Positions 16,008-24,841 of a stretch of DNA of 64,000 nucleotides are shown piece after piece. Position numbers and translations under genes: made by a program. Where the stretch lies: positions 78,022 to 142,021 of the forward strand of contig NZ_BAAAIV010000015.1 in NCBI RefSeq assembly GCF_039526245.1, given 5' to 3'. The first letter of the stretch is position 1. The number at the start of each line of letters is the position of its first letter. Source of the DNA: Arthrobacter_H rhombi. Its GTDB lineage: Bacteria; Actinomycetota; Actinomycetes; Actinomycetales; Micrococcaceae. Under the pieces are notes generated by a model. The model was not told the DNA's origin and searched no databases. It saw nothing but the letters and a program-made list of their open reading frames with translations.

Positions 16008-18350
16008 ATGACGGAACATGTTGATGTGCTGATCGTCGGGGCCGGTCTGAGCGGGATCGGGGCGGCCAGCCACCTGAAGCGCGACTGCCCCGAAAAGTCC
16101 TTCCTGGTCCTTGAAGCGCGCAGCGCACCAGCCGGCACCTGGGACCTCTTTCGATACCCCGGCATTCGCTCGGACTCCGACATGTTCACGCTGGGTTACG
16201 CTTTCCGCCCGTGGACCAACCCGAAATCCATTGCCGACGGTGAATCCATCCGTGAGTACATCCACGACACCATCGCCGATGAGGGCATCGCACCCCATCT
16301 CCGGTTGGACCACCGTGTTCTCAGTGCCGACTGGTCGACGCCCCAGGCCCGCTGGAGTGTCACGGTGCGACGGAGCAGGCCGGAGGGTGGCACCGAGGAT
16401 GTCGTCTTCACCTCCAACTTCTTGTCCATATGCACCGGCTATTACCGGTACGACGAGGGGTACACGCCCACGATTCCGGGTGCCGAATCCTTTGGGGGCG
16501 ATATCGTCCATCCCCAGCACTGGCCCGCGGAGCTGGACTATGCCGGCAAGCGCGTGGTGGTCATTGGCAGCGGAGCGACCGCAGTCACCCTGGTTCCCTC
16601 CATGGCGAAGACCGCAGCGCAGGTGACCATGCTCCAGCGGTCGCCGACCTACATCGCCCCCGTCTCCTCGCGGGACCGAACGGCGGATCGACTCCGCGGC
16701 AGGGTCCCCGAAGGGATTGCCTATCGCATCCTGAGAATCAAGAAGATCGCGTACTCCATGTTCACGTATCAGCTCAGCCGCCGCCGGCCGGAGCGGATGA
16801 AGGCGATCCTGCGCAACGCCGCCCAGCGGAAGCTGCCCGCGGGATACGACGTCGATACGCACCTGGCGCCAAGCTACGAACCGTGGGATCAACGACTCTG
16901 TGCCATTCCCGATGCCGACCTCTACCGCGCCATCAGCAGTGGATCGGCCGACATCGTGACCGACCAGATCAAGGAGATCACCCCCACCGGCATCGACCTC
17001 GTCTCCGGCGCCACGATCGATGCCGACGTCATCGTGACCGCGACGGGACTGAAGCTGCTGTTCCTGGGTGGGATGGACCTTGCCGTTGATGGTCGTCGGG
17101 TCGATGTTCCCAGCACGCTGACCTACAAGGGCATGATGCTCGAGGGTGTGCCCAACCTTGTGCTGACCATCGGCTACACGAATGCCTCCTGGACGTTGAA
17201 GTCGGACCTGGTCGCGCGCTACATGGGCCGGTTGTTGAAATACATGGACCGGCACCACCACCAGATCGCCACGGCACACGCGCCCACCGAACTGGCCGGC
17301 GCTCCGACCGACCCGCTGATAGACCTCCAAGCGGGGTACGTGCTGCGCGATGTCGACCTCCTGCCCCAACAGGGTTCGAGGTCCCCGTGGCGACTTCACC
17401 ACAACTACATCAGGGATTTCATGCTGCTGCGGTTGGGGAGCGTTGCCGACGAGATGGAATTCGGCCGCGCGGGGGAGGACCCGTGGGGACTGCCCGGGGT
17501 CGGCATGATCACCGTCGACGGCATCAGGATCCGCTACCGCAGCACCGGCGAAGGGAGCCCCCTCCTGATGCTGCACGGGATCGGCCAGAGTCTCGAGGAC
17601 TTCAACGAACAGCACGAACTGCTCTCGCAGCGCCACCGGGTGGTGAGCCTGGACCTGCCCGGTTTCGGCCACTCCCAACGGCTGCCAGGGAGAACGACCC
17701 TGGACGGATTGGCCGGCGTCCTCCCGGGAGTCCTGCAGGCGTTGGGCATCGACACCCCGGTATCCATCGTCGGCAACTCGCTGGGGGGAGCCGTCGCCAT
17801 GGCCTTCGCGACGAAGCACCCCGAGCGCACGGCGGGACTGGTACTGGCCGACAGCGCCGGTTTCGGATCCGAGGTCACCATGGCGTTGAAGCTCCTCAGC
17901 GTGCGACCGCTGGGTCGGTTGCTCGCCCGTCCGAATGCCGCGAACTCGGCCCGCACCGTTCGGGCCCTCTTCCGCGACAAGTCGTTGGCGACCGAGCAGC
18001 GCATCGCCCGCTCGCTGGGTCTGGGCCGCAGGCCCGCCCACGTGCGGACCCTGCTGGAGATGGCAGCGGAACTGGGGACCATCCGCGGGGTGCGGATCAC
18101 GTGGCGGCGGACGCTGCTGGATGATCTGCGGCAACTGGAAATACCCACCCTCATCGTCTGGGGTGAGCATGACCTGATCCTGCCTTCCAGCCAGCTGGCG
18201 GCTGCCGCCGAGGAACTGCCCCATGCCGAAACCCACTTGTTCGCTTCCACGGGTCACATGCCCCAAATCGAACGACCGGCCGAATTCGCCGAACTCGTCA
18301 TGGACTTCGTCGCGCGCCGCGGCGTGCCGGCAACCTCGGCTGCCGGATAG
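16008..18350 (+). CDS. EthA-like Baeyer-Villiger monooxygenase fused to an alpha/beta hydrolase
   Basis: A single 780-residue frame holding two enzymes. Residues about 1-487 are a type I flavin monooxygenase: GAGLSG (11-16), the Baeyer-Villiger fingerprint FGGDIVHPQHWP (162-173, matching FxGxxxHxxxW), and the NADPH loop GSGATA (187-192). Residues about 498-772 are an alpha/beta hydrolase: oxyanion HGIG (523-526), nucleophile S591 in GNSLGG, D722 in WGEHD and H750 in STGHM. EthA proteins normally end near the junction (about 490). Expected chemistry is ketone to ester, then ester to alcohol plus acid. The divergent EthR-like gene suggests ligand-induced expression. The fusion is seen; the coupled reaction is inferred. 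Confidence 0.92.
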   Translation: MTEHVDVLIVGAGLSGIGAASHLKRDCPEKSFLVLEARSAPAGTWDLFRYPGIRSDSDMFTLGYAFRPWTNPKSIADGESIREYIHDTIADEGIAPHLRLDHRVLSADWSTPQARWSVTVRRSRPEGGTEDVVFTSNFLSICTGYYRYDEGYTPTIPGAESFGGDIVHPQHWPAELDYAGKRVVVIGSGATAVTLVPSMAKTAAQVTMLQRSPTYIAPVSSRDRTADRLRGRVPEGIAYRILRIKKIAYSMFTYQLSRRRPERMKAILRNAAQRKLPAGYDVDTHLAPSYEPWDQRLCAIPDADLYRAISSGSADIVTDQIKEITPTGIDLVSGATIDADVIVTATGLKLLFLGGMDLAVDGRRVDVPSTLTYKGMMLEGVPNLVLTIGYTNASWTLKSDLVARYMGRLLKYMDRHHHQIATAHAPTELAGAPTDPLIDLQAGYVLRDVDLLPQQGSRSPWRLHHNYIRDFMLLRLGSVADEMEFGRAGEDPWGLPGVGMITVDGIRIRYRSTGEGSPLLMLHGIGQSLEDFNEQHELLSQRHRVVSLDLPGFGHSQRLPGRTTLDGLAGVLPGVLQALGIDTPVSIVGNSLGGAVAMAFATKHPERTAGLVLADSAGFGSEVTMALKLLSVRPLGRLLARPNAANSARTVRALFRDKSLATEQRIARSLGLGRRPAHVRTLLEMAAELGTIRGVRITWRRTLLDDLRQLEIPTLIVWGEHDLILPSSQLAAAAEELPHAETHLFASTGHMPQIERPAEFAELVMDFVARRGVPATSAAG

Positions 18351-18455
18351 CCGGGGCCCGACGCGCACACGTGCTGTGCTGTCGGGTTGCGCCTGTTGTC
18401 CACCGTCCGGCCACCGGCGTTCGGCGGATTTGGACGGATTTGAGAGAATGGGGGA

Positions 18456-19640
18456 GTGAGCGTGATTTCCCCCGATACCCAGACCCCGCCGAAGCTGGCG
18501 CTGCCACCCCTGCAGCTCGGCCGGCTGACCGTGGACACCCCGGTGGTCCTGGCCCCGATGGCGGGTATCACCAATACCGCATTCCGCCGGCTCTGCCGCG
18601 AATACGGCGGCGGGCTCTACGTGGCCGAGATGGTCACCTCCCGCGCCCTGGTCGAACGCAACGAGCAATCGATGCGGATCATCTCCCATGACGACGACGA
18701 GGACATCCGCTCCGTGCAGCTCTACGGGGTGGACCCGGCCACCGTGGGCGCCGCAGTGCGCCTGATCGTCGAAGAGGACCGTGCGGACCACATCGACCTG
18801 AACTTCGGCTGCCCCGTTCCCAAGGTCACCCGCCGCGGCGGGGGAGCAGCCCTGCCGTGGAAGACCGACCTGTTCACCGCCATCGTGAACGCCGCCACCC
18901 GCGAGGCGGCCCGCGGCGACATCCCGCTGACCATCAAGATGCGCAAGGGCATCGACGAGGACCACCTGACCTTCATCGAGGCCGGCAAGATGGCCCGCGA
19001 TGCCGGCGTGGCAGCCGTCGCCCTGCACGGGCGTACCGCCAGCCAGCACTACTCCGGAACCGCCGACTGGAACGCCATCGCCGAACTGCGCAACGCCCTG
19101 CCGGACATCCCGGTGCTGGGCAACGGCGACATCTGGAGCGCCGAGGACGCCATCGCCATGGTCGAGCAGACCGGGGTGGACGGCGTCGTCATCGGCCGCG
19201 GCTGCCAGGGCCGCCCGTGGCTCTTCGGGGACATCCAGGCAGCCTTCGAGGGGTCCGAACGCCGCTTCCGCCCCACCCTGTCCGAGGTCGCCGCCAGCTT
19301 CTACCGCCACGCCGAACTCCTCGTCGACTACTTCGAGGACGAACCCAAGGCCCTGCGCGACATCCGCAAGCACGTCGCCTGGTACTTCAAGGGCTACGCC
19401 GTCGGCGGGGAACTGCGCGCCGCCCTGGCAGCAGTGCCCTCGCTCGAGGTCCTCGCCGAACTGCTCGCCCAGCTGGACCCGGAAGCGCCCTACCCGGGCG
19501 AGGGAGCCGAAGGCCCGCGCGGCCGCTCCGGATCACCCAAGCGCCCGCACCTGCCCGACGGCTGGCTGGACAGCCGCACCCTGGGCGAGGAGCACCGCGC
19601 GCAGATCTCGGCCGCCGAGCTGGACGTATCCGGTGGCTGA
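18456..19640 (+). CDS. dusB: tRNA-dihydrouridine synthase
   Basis: A 394-residue FMN enzyme that reduces uridines in tRNA D-loops. Seen: APMAGITNTAFR, HIDLNFGCPVPKV with catalytic C119, KMRKG, LHGRT, NGDIW and IGRGCQGRPW, in Dus order. The GTG start is uncertain: a second GTG two codons on has GGGGGAG at a better distance. The C-terminal ~45 residues past the family core are proline/glycine-rich. It overlaps dgt by 8 bp. Confidence 0.95.
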   Translation: MSVISPDTQTPPKLALPPLQLGRLTVDTPVVLAPMAGITNTAFRRLCREYGGGLYVAEMVTSRALVERNEQSMRIISHDDDEDIRSVQLYGVDPATVGAAVRLIVEEDRADHIDLNFGCPVPKVTRRGGGAALPWKTDLFTAIVNAATREAARGDIPLTIKMRKGIDEDHLTFIEAGKMARDAGVAAVALHGRTASQHYSGTADWNAIAELRNALPDIPVLGNGDIWSAEDAIAMVEQTGVDGVVIGRGCQGRPWLFGDIQAAFEGSERRFRPTLSEVAASFYRHAELLVDYFEDEPKALRDIRKHVAWYFKGYAVGGELRAALAAVPSLEVLAELLAQLDPEAPYPGEGAEGPRGRSGSPKRPHLPDGWLDSRTLGEEHRAQISAAELDVSGG

Positions 19641-20952
19641 GCCGGACCTGCGCCGCAACCCGGCCGGCTACACCGCCTTCGACCAGGAACGCTGGGTCGC
19701 CGAACCGGAAAAGAAGTCGTACCGCACCAGCTTCGAACGCGACCGCGCCCGCGTCCTGCACTCCTCGGCCCTGCGACGCCTCGGTGCCAAGACCCAGGTC
19801 GTCGCCCCGTACTCGGACGATTTCGTGCGCACCCGGCTCACCCACTCGCTCGAGGTCGCCCAGGTGGGCCGCGAACTCGGCGCCACGCTGGGCTGCGATC
19901 CGGACGTCGTGGACACCGCCTGCCTCTCCCACGACCTCGGCCACCCGCCGTTCGGGCACAACGGGGAAAAGGCGCTGAACGGCATGGCCGCCGACATCGG
20001 CGGGTTCGAAGGCAACGCGCAGACGCTGCGCCTGCTGACCCGGCTGGAAACCAAGAAGTTCCGCGCCGACGGCTCACCGGCCGGCCTCAACCTCACCCGC
20101 GCCACCCTCGACGCCGCCTGCAAGTACCCGTGGCGCCGCGACGATGCCCCCGTGCGCAACGGCAAGCAGACCGGCAAATTCGGGGTCTACGAGGACGACC
20201 GGCCCGTCTTCGACTGGCTGCGCTCCGGGCACGACGGCGGCGCCACCGTGGCACCGGAACCCCGGCAGAAGTGCGTGGAAGCCCAGGTCATGGACCTGGC
20301 AGACGACATCTCCTACTCGGTGCACGACGTCGAGGACGCCATCGTCGCCGGCCGCTTCCAGCTGCAGTGGATCCGCGATGCCGACCAGCGTGCCCGTGTC
20401 ATCGACTGCACCCAACGCTGGTACCTGCCCGAGGTCGACGCGGCCACCATCGACGCCGCCCTGGCGCGACTGGAAGCCACCGGCGAATGGGTCGAACACT
20501 ACGACCAGTCCCGCAAGGGCGCAGCGGCGTTGAAGGACATGACCAGCCAGTTCATCGGCAGGTTCTGCCAATCGGCCTACGAGGCCACCCGCGCCGTCTA
20601 CGGCCCCACCCGACTGACCCGATTCAATGGCCGGCTCATCATCCCCGAGGAGACCGACCACGAGATCGCCGCGATGAAGGGCCTGGCCGCCGCCTACGTG
20701 ATGACCAGCCAGGAACGCCAACCCATCTACCAGCGCCAGCTCGAGGTCCTCAGCGAACTCGTCGCGTTGCTCAACGACACCGGCGAGCACTACCTGGACC
20801 CGCTGTTCGCCGCGGACTGGCGCGCCGCCACCGATGACGCCGGGCGTCTGCGCGCGGTCATCGACCAGGTCGCCAGCCTCACCGACTCCTCGGCCAAGGA
20901 GTGGCACGCCACCCTGGTGCAGGGGCACTCCTTCCGCCTCGAGCTCTTCTAG
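19633..20952 (+). CDS. dgt: Deoxyguanosinetriphosphate triphosphohydrolase-like protein
   Basis: A 439-residue HD-domain enzyme that cleaves dNTPs to nucleoside and triphosphate. HD ligands are visible: H71 in RLTHSLEV and H100-D101 in CLSHDLGHPPFGHNGE, with the later aspartate in MDLADDISYS. The GTG start overlaps the dusB stop by 8 bp. The dusB-dgt-dnaG order is common in Micrococcales. dGTP specificity cannot be told from sequence; many type-2 members accept several dNTPs. Confidence 0.93.
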   Translation: MAEPDLRRNPAGYTAFDQERWVAEPEKKSYRTSFERDRARVLHSSALRRLGAKTQVVAPYSDDFVRTRLTHSLEVAQVGRELGATLGCDPDVVDTACLSHDLGHPPFGHNGEKALNGMAADIGGFEGNAQTLRLLTRLETKKFRADGSPAGLNLTRATLDAACKYPWRRDDAPVRNGKQTGKFGVYEDDRPVFDWLRSGHDGGATVAPEPRQKCVEAQVMDLADDISYSVHDVEDAIVAGRFQLQWIRDADQRARVIDCTQRWYLPEVDAATIDAALARLEATGEWVEHYDQSRKGAAALKDMTSQFIGRFCQSAYEATRAVYGPTRLTRFNGRLIIPEETDHEIAAMKGLAAAYVMTSQERQPIYQRQLEVLSELVALLNDTGEHYLDPLFAADWRAATDDAGRLRAVIDQVASLTDSSAKEWHATLVQGHSFRLELF

Positions 20953-21028
20953 CACGACGGCGGAGCGCGCCCGGGTGCCCCGGTCCACAGGCATCCGCGG
21001 GGCGTGGTTCGGCGCCCGGGACGGGCAC

Positions 21029-21034
21029 TAGACT
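21029..21034 (+). promoter_or_regulatory. Likely -10 element (TAGACT) for leaderless dnaG
   Basis: TAGACT ends 7 bases before the dnaG ATG with no Shine-Dalgarno between. dnaG may therefore have its own leaderless promoter besides readthrough from dgt. Confidence 0.6.
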
Positions 21035-21041
21035 GGTCGTC

Positions 21042-23033
21042 ATGGCCGGCCTGATCAAACGCGAAGACATCGACGAGGTCCGCTCTCGCACGGACATCAA
21101 GGAAGTCGTCGACGGCTACGTCACGCTCCGCTCGGCCGGCATCGGTTCCTTCAAAGGACTGTGCCCCTTCCATGATGAACGCAGCCCCTCCTTCCACGTC
21201 CGTCCCCAGGTCGGGACGTTCCACTGCTTCGGCTGCGGTGAATCCGGCGACGTCATCTCCTTCATCCAGAAGATGGACCACACCACGTTCTCCGAAACCG
21301 TGGAACGCCTGGCGGCCCGCATCGGCTTCGAGCTGCATTACGAGGACGGCGGCACCGGCCCCAATCGCCAGGAGGTCGGCCGGCGCCAGCGCCTGCTGGA
21401 TGCCCACAAGATCGCCGAGGAGTTCTTCCGCTCCCAGCTGCTCACCGAGGAAGCGGCCACCGGCCGGACCTACCTCTCCGAGCGGGCCTTCGACCAGGCA
21501 GCCTGTGACCACTTCGGGGTCGGCTACGCCCCACGCGGCTGGGACCCGCTGCTCAAGCACATGCGCAACAAGGGATTCCACGACGAGGAACTCAAGCTCA
21601 CCGGCATGTTCTCCGAGGGCAACCGCGGGATCTACGACAGGTTCCGTGGACGCCTGATCTGGCCCATCCGCGACCTCACTGGCGCCACCATCGGCTTCGG
21701 TGCGCGCAAGCTCTACGAGGACGACCAGGGCCCGAAGTACCTCAACACCCCCGAGACCCAGCTCTACAAGAAATCCCAGGTCCTCTATGGGGTCGACCTG
21801 GCCAAGCGGGAGATCACCAAGCAACGGCAGCTCATCGTCGTGGAAGGCTATACCGATGTCATGGCCTGCCATCTTTCGGGCCTCGGTACCGCAGTGGCCA
21901 CCTGTGGAACCGCCTTCGGCGCCGACCACATCAAAATCGCCCGCCGGCTCCTCCAGGACGACGGCACGGGTGGCGAGGTCGTCTACACCTTCGACGGCGA
22001 TGCCGCGGGCCAGAAGGCCGCCCTGCGCGCGTTCAATGAGGACCAGAGCTTCATCGCCCAGACGTACGTGGCCGTCGAGCCGAGCGGAGCCGACCCCTGT
22101 GAACTGCGCCAGCACCGCGGCCCGGAGGCCGTGAAGGAACTCATTGCCTCCAAGCGCCCACTCTTCGAGTTCGCGATCCGGGCGGGTTTGAAGAAGTTCA
22201 ACCTGGATACCGTCGAGGGCCGGGTCCAGGCACTGCGGGCCTCCGCGCCCATCGTGGCGGCCATCCGTGACTCGGCCATGCGCCCGGCCTACTCGCGTGA
22301 ACTCGCGGGCTGGCTCGGCATGGACATGGAGGACGTCAACCGAGCCGTCGGCGCCGCCGCCAAACGGTCCCGCGAGACCGGGGCAGCGGGAGCCTCCCAG
22401 CAACGGAACCCGGGCCACGACCGGGGCTCGCGGCCCGGTGGCGACACCCGCACCCCGGGACATGAGCAACGCGGACCCGGCCAGCAGCGGACCCCCGGAT
22501 ACGGGCCGGAAGCCGGCTACGCCGACTCCGGTGTCGTGCCCGAGACGCCGCAGCCTGCCTTCGAGCGGCCCGACCTGCGGGATCCAGTCACCCGCATGGA
22601 GCGTGAATCCTTGGAGGTGGTGCTGCAGCAACCCGGTCTGCTCAGCGCCGATCAATGGCAGGCTTTCTACACCGCCCGGTTCCTGGCGCCGGTGCACGCC
22701 GCGGTCCACGACGCCGTCCGGGCCGCCGGAGCCGCAGGGGCCACCCCGGCCCAATGGGTGGAGTCCATCCGCCAGGAGGTCCCGGAGCCGCTGCGCTCAT
22801 TTGTCTCCGAGCTGGCAGTCAACCCCCTGCCGGCGAACTCGGAGGACGGGTTGACCAAATACTGCCAGGGGATCATGAATCGGCTGTTCGACCTGCAGAT
22901 CACCCACCAGAAGGCCGACAGGATCGGCCAGCTCCAGCGGATGGACCCCGTCGCCGACCCCGAGGGCTACCAGCGGATCAACCGGGAACTGATGGAACTG
23001 GAACTGCGGCGCCGGGCACTGCGGCAGGACTAG
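21042..23033 (+). CDS. dnaG: DNA primase
   Basis: A 663-residue replication primase. Seen: zinc-binding CPFH...CFGC (C41, H44, C62, C65), the RNA polymerase core, and TOPRIM motifs VVEGYTD (E268) and FDGDAAG (D318, D320). A low-complexity Gly/Pro/Gln/Arg linker (about 440-500) joins the core to a C-terminal helical domain (about 525-663) that would bind DnaB. The ATG at 21042 fits the conserved MAGLIKREDI start; longer frames upstream lie in the intergenic region. It is followed by tRNA-Asn. Confidence 0.97.
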   Translation: MAGLIKREDIDEVRSRTDIKEVVDGYVTLRSAGIGSFKGLCPFHDERSPSFHVRPQVGTFHCFGCGESGDVISFIQKMDHTTFSETVERLAARIGFELHYEDGGTGPNRQEVGRRQRLLDAHKIAEEFFRSQLLTEEAATGRTYLSERAFDQAACDHFGVGYAPRGWDPLLKHMRNKGFHDEELKLTGMFSEGNRGIYDRFRGRLIWPIRDLTGATIGFGARKLYEDDQGPKYLNTPETQLYKKSQVLYGVDLAKREITKQRQLIVVEGYTDVMACHLSGLGTAVATCGTAFGADHIKIARRLLQDDGTGGEVVYTFDGDAAGQKAALRAFNEDQSFIAQTYVAVEPSGADPCELRQHRGPEAVKELIASKRPLFEFAIRAGLKKFNLDTVEGRVQALRASAPIVAAIRDSAMRPAYSRELAGWLGMDMEDVNRAVGAAAKRSRETGAAGASQQRNPGHDRGSRPGGDTRTPGHEQRGPGQQRTPGYGPEAGYADSGVVPETPQPAFERPDLRDPVTRMERESLEVVLQQPGLLSADQWQAFYTARFLAPVHAAVHDAVRAAGAAGATPAQWVESIRQEVPEPLRSFVSELAVNPLPANSEDGLTKYCQGIMNRLFDLQITHQKADRIGQLQRMDPVADPEGYQRINRELMELELRRRALRQD

Positions 23034-23053
23034 CCCCGGCAGGAGCCGGCGAT

Positions 23054-23083
23054 TTAGCAACCCCGGCCGGGCTCTTGTATAGT
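23054..23083 (+). promoter_or_regulatory. tRNA-Asn promoter
   Basis: TTAGCA (23054-23059) and TATAGT (23078-23083) are separated by 18 bp and lie 15 bases before the tRNA. Confidence 0.6.
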
Positions 23084-23097
23084 CGTATCTGTTGCTT

Positions 23098-23170
23098 TCC
23101 CCCGTAGCTCAATTGGCAGAGCATTCGACTGTTAATCGAAGGGTTACTGGTTCGAGTCCAGTCGGGGGAG
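23098..23170 (+). tRNA. tRNA-Asn(GTT), first copy
   Basis: A 73-nt cloverleaf. The acceptor stem TCCCCCG pairs with CGGGGGA, the anticodon loop is CTGTTAA with anticodon GTT, and the T-arm is CTGGTTCGAGTCCAG. The CCA end is not encoded. It is identical to the copy at 25728-25800. Confidence 0.97.
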
Positions 23171-23180
23171 CGGATACAGG

Positions 23181-23219
23181 ACGTCCCCGCCACCATTGTG
23201 GCGGGGACGTTTTGTTGTT
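23181..23219 (+). terminator. Rho-independent terminator after tRNA-Asn
   Basis: A 13-bp perfect stem (23181-23193 with 23198-23210) is followed by a T-rich tail TTTGTTGTT. Confidence 0.92.
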
Positions 23220-23284
23220 CCCCGGGGACATGGGGGACATCGGCCCCTCATGCGGGGCGGCCAGCGGGCGGCGGCTTCCGGATC

Positions 23285-23290
23285 TACGAT
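23285..23290 (+). promoter_or_regulatory. Likely -10 element (TACGAT), leaderless
   Basis: TACGAT ends 6 bases before the ATG of the LMF-like membrane protein. Confidence 0.55.
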
Positions 23291-23296
23291 GGGCGC

Positions 23297-24739
23297 ATGG
23301 ACTGGCTGGCTGCATCGGACTACTGGATGGCCCGGGAAATCCTGCAACGCGGGGTCGCCGCGCTGTTCGTGGTGGCCTTTGCCTCGACACTGAACCAGTT
23401 CCGCCCCCTGCTGGGGGAGCGGGGACTGTTGCCGGCACCCCGCCTGCTCGCCGGGCCGGGCGCCCGAGGGCCCTCGGTCTTCAGCTGGTGGGGGTATTCG
23501 GACCTCAAACTCGTGGTCGTTTGCTGGGCGGGACTGGCCATCTCCGCCACCCTCGTCGCAGGTCTGCCGCAATCGGGTCCCGCGTGGCTGCCACTGCTGG
23601 GGTTCCTGCTGCTGTGGGGTCTGTACCAGTCGATCGTGAACATCGGCCAGGTCTTCTACGGGTTCGGCTGGGAGATGCTGCTGCTCGAGGCAGGATTCAC
23701 TGTCGGGCTCCTCGGATCGCACCAGATCGACCCGCCGCGGACCATCCTGCTGCTCATCGCGTGGCTCGTCTTCCGGCTGGAATTCGGGGCCGGCATGATC
23801 AAATGGCGCGGGGATCCGGCCTGGCGGGATCTCACCGCCATGTACTACCACCACGAAACCCAACCGATGCCCGGGCCACTCAGCCGTCGCGCCCACCTGG
23901 CACCGCGCTGGTGGCACCGCTGTGAAGCAGCAGGAAACCACGTCGCACAACTGGCGGTCCCGTTCCTGCTCTTCGCCCCCCAACCGGTGGCATCCCTGGC
24001 CGCAGCCGTCATCATCGCCACCCAACTGTGGCTGGTGGCCTCGGGCAACTTCGCCTGGCTGAACTGGATCACCATCGTGCTCGCCTGTTGTGCCGTCAAC
24101 GACACAGCCTTCCGCGCCGTCGTCCCGTTCCTGCCGGGGAAGGACGCCCTCCAGCGGGGACCAGCCGACGCCGGAGATCCCTGGTGGATCGTGTTGGTCC
24201 TAGCAGCCACCGTGCTCTTGGTGATTGCCGGCATCCCCGCCCTGCGCAACCTGTTCTCCCGCCGCCAACTCATGAATGCGAGCTTCAACCGCTGGCAGCT
24301 CGGCAACGCCTATGGCGCCTTCGGCAGCATCACCCGGGAGCGCGTCGAGGTCGTCATCGAGGGGGCCGCCGGGCGGGGGACCCCGGCTAATGAGCCGGCG
24401 TGGCACGAATACGAATTCCATGGCAAACCCGGTGACGTCCGCCGGCGGCCACGTCAGTTCGCGCCCTACCACCTGCGCCTGGACTGGATGATGTGGTTCC
24501 TGCCGCTGGGCTCGGTCCACCAGCGGTGGTTCCACGCGCTCCTGGGCCACCTGCTGGCGGCAGACCCCGCCGTCCTGGCCCTGCTGCGCGTGGACCCCTT
24601 CGAGGGCAGGCAGCCGGACCGTATCCGGGTCCTGACCTACAGGTACCGGTTCGCTACTGCCGCGGAACACCGCGCCGATGGCCTGTACTGGATCCGGTCG
24701 GACCGCCGGCTGGTGATCGGCCCCATCGACGACGCCTGA
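23297..24739 (+). CDS. Lipase maturation factor (LMF)-family membrane protein
   Basis: A 480-residue protein with eight or more predicted membrane helices in the first ~330 residues and a soluble C-terminal domain. Typical LMF features are visible: FYGFGWEMLLLEAGF, the loop FRLEFGAGMIKWRGDPAWRDLTAM (in part), YYHHETQPMPGP, and after the membrane part WHEYEFHGKPGD with APYHLRLDWMMWF. Vertebrate LMF1 helps fold dimeric lipases in the ER; bacterial members are uncharacterised. The start is set by the leaderless -10 spacing. It lies between the two tRNA-Asn genes, upstream of an SGNH hydrolase. Confidence 0.87.
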   Translation: MDWLAASDYWMAREILQRGVAALFVVAFASTLNQFRPLLGERGLLPAPRLLAGPGARGPSVFSWWGYSDLKLVVVCWAGLAISATLVAGLPQSGPAWLPLLGFLLLWGLYQSIVNIGQVFYGFGWEMLLLEAGFTVGLLGSHQIDPPRTILLLIAWLVFRLEFGAGMIKWRGDPAWRDLTAMYYHHETQPMPGPLSRRAHLAPRWWHRCEAAGNHVAQLAVPFLLFAPQPVASLAAAVIIATQLWLVASGNFAWLNWITIVLACCAVNDTAFRAVVPFLPGKDALQRGPADAGDPWWIVLVLAATVLLVIAGIPALRNLFSRRQLMNASFNRWQLGNAYGAFGSITRERVEVVIEGAAGRGTPANEPAWHEYEFHGKPGDVRRRPRQFAPYHLRLDWMMWFLPLGSVHQRWFHALLGHLLAADPAVLALLRVDPFEGRQPDRIRVLTYRYRFATAAEHRADGLYWIRSDRRLVIGPIDDA

Positions 24740-24828
24740 TGATGCCATCGCGGCGCGGATGCCCAGCACGCCATCTGTTGTTTGCCGCGCGTTCGCACCG
24801 GTGTCGCCGAACGGCGACGTCCCACTTG

Positions 24829-24834
24829 TAGCAT
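24829..24834 (+). promoter_or_regulatory. Likely -10 element (TAGCAT), leaderless
   Basis: TAGCAT ends 7 bases before the ATG of the SGNH hydrolase. Confidence 0.55.
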
Positions 24835-24841
24835 CGCGGAC

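Noticed and set aside
15981..19373. A 1130-codon open frame on the minus strand
   Set aside because: It is antisense to the fusion monooxygenase and dusB, both with clear motifs. Long antisense frames are expected in GC-rich DNA, and its translation is low-complexity.
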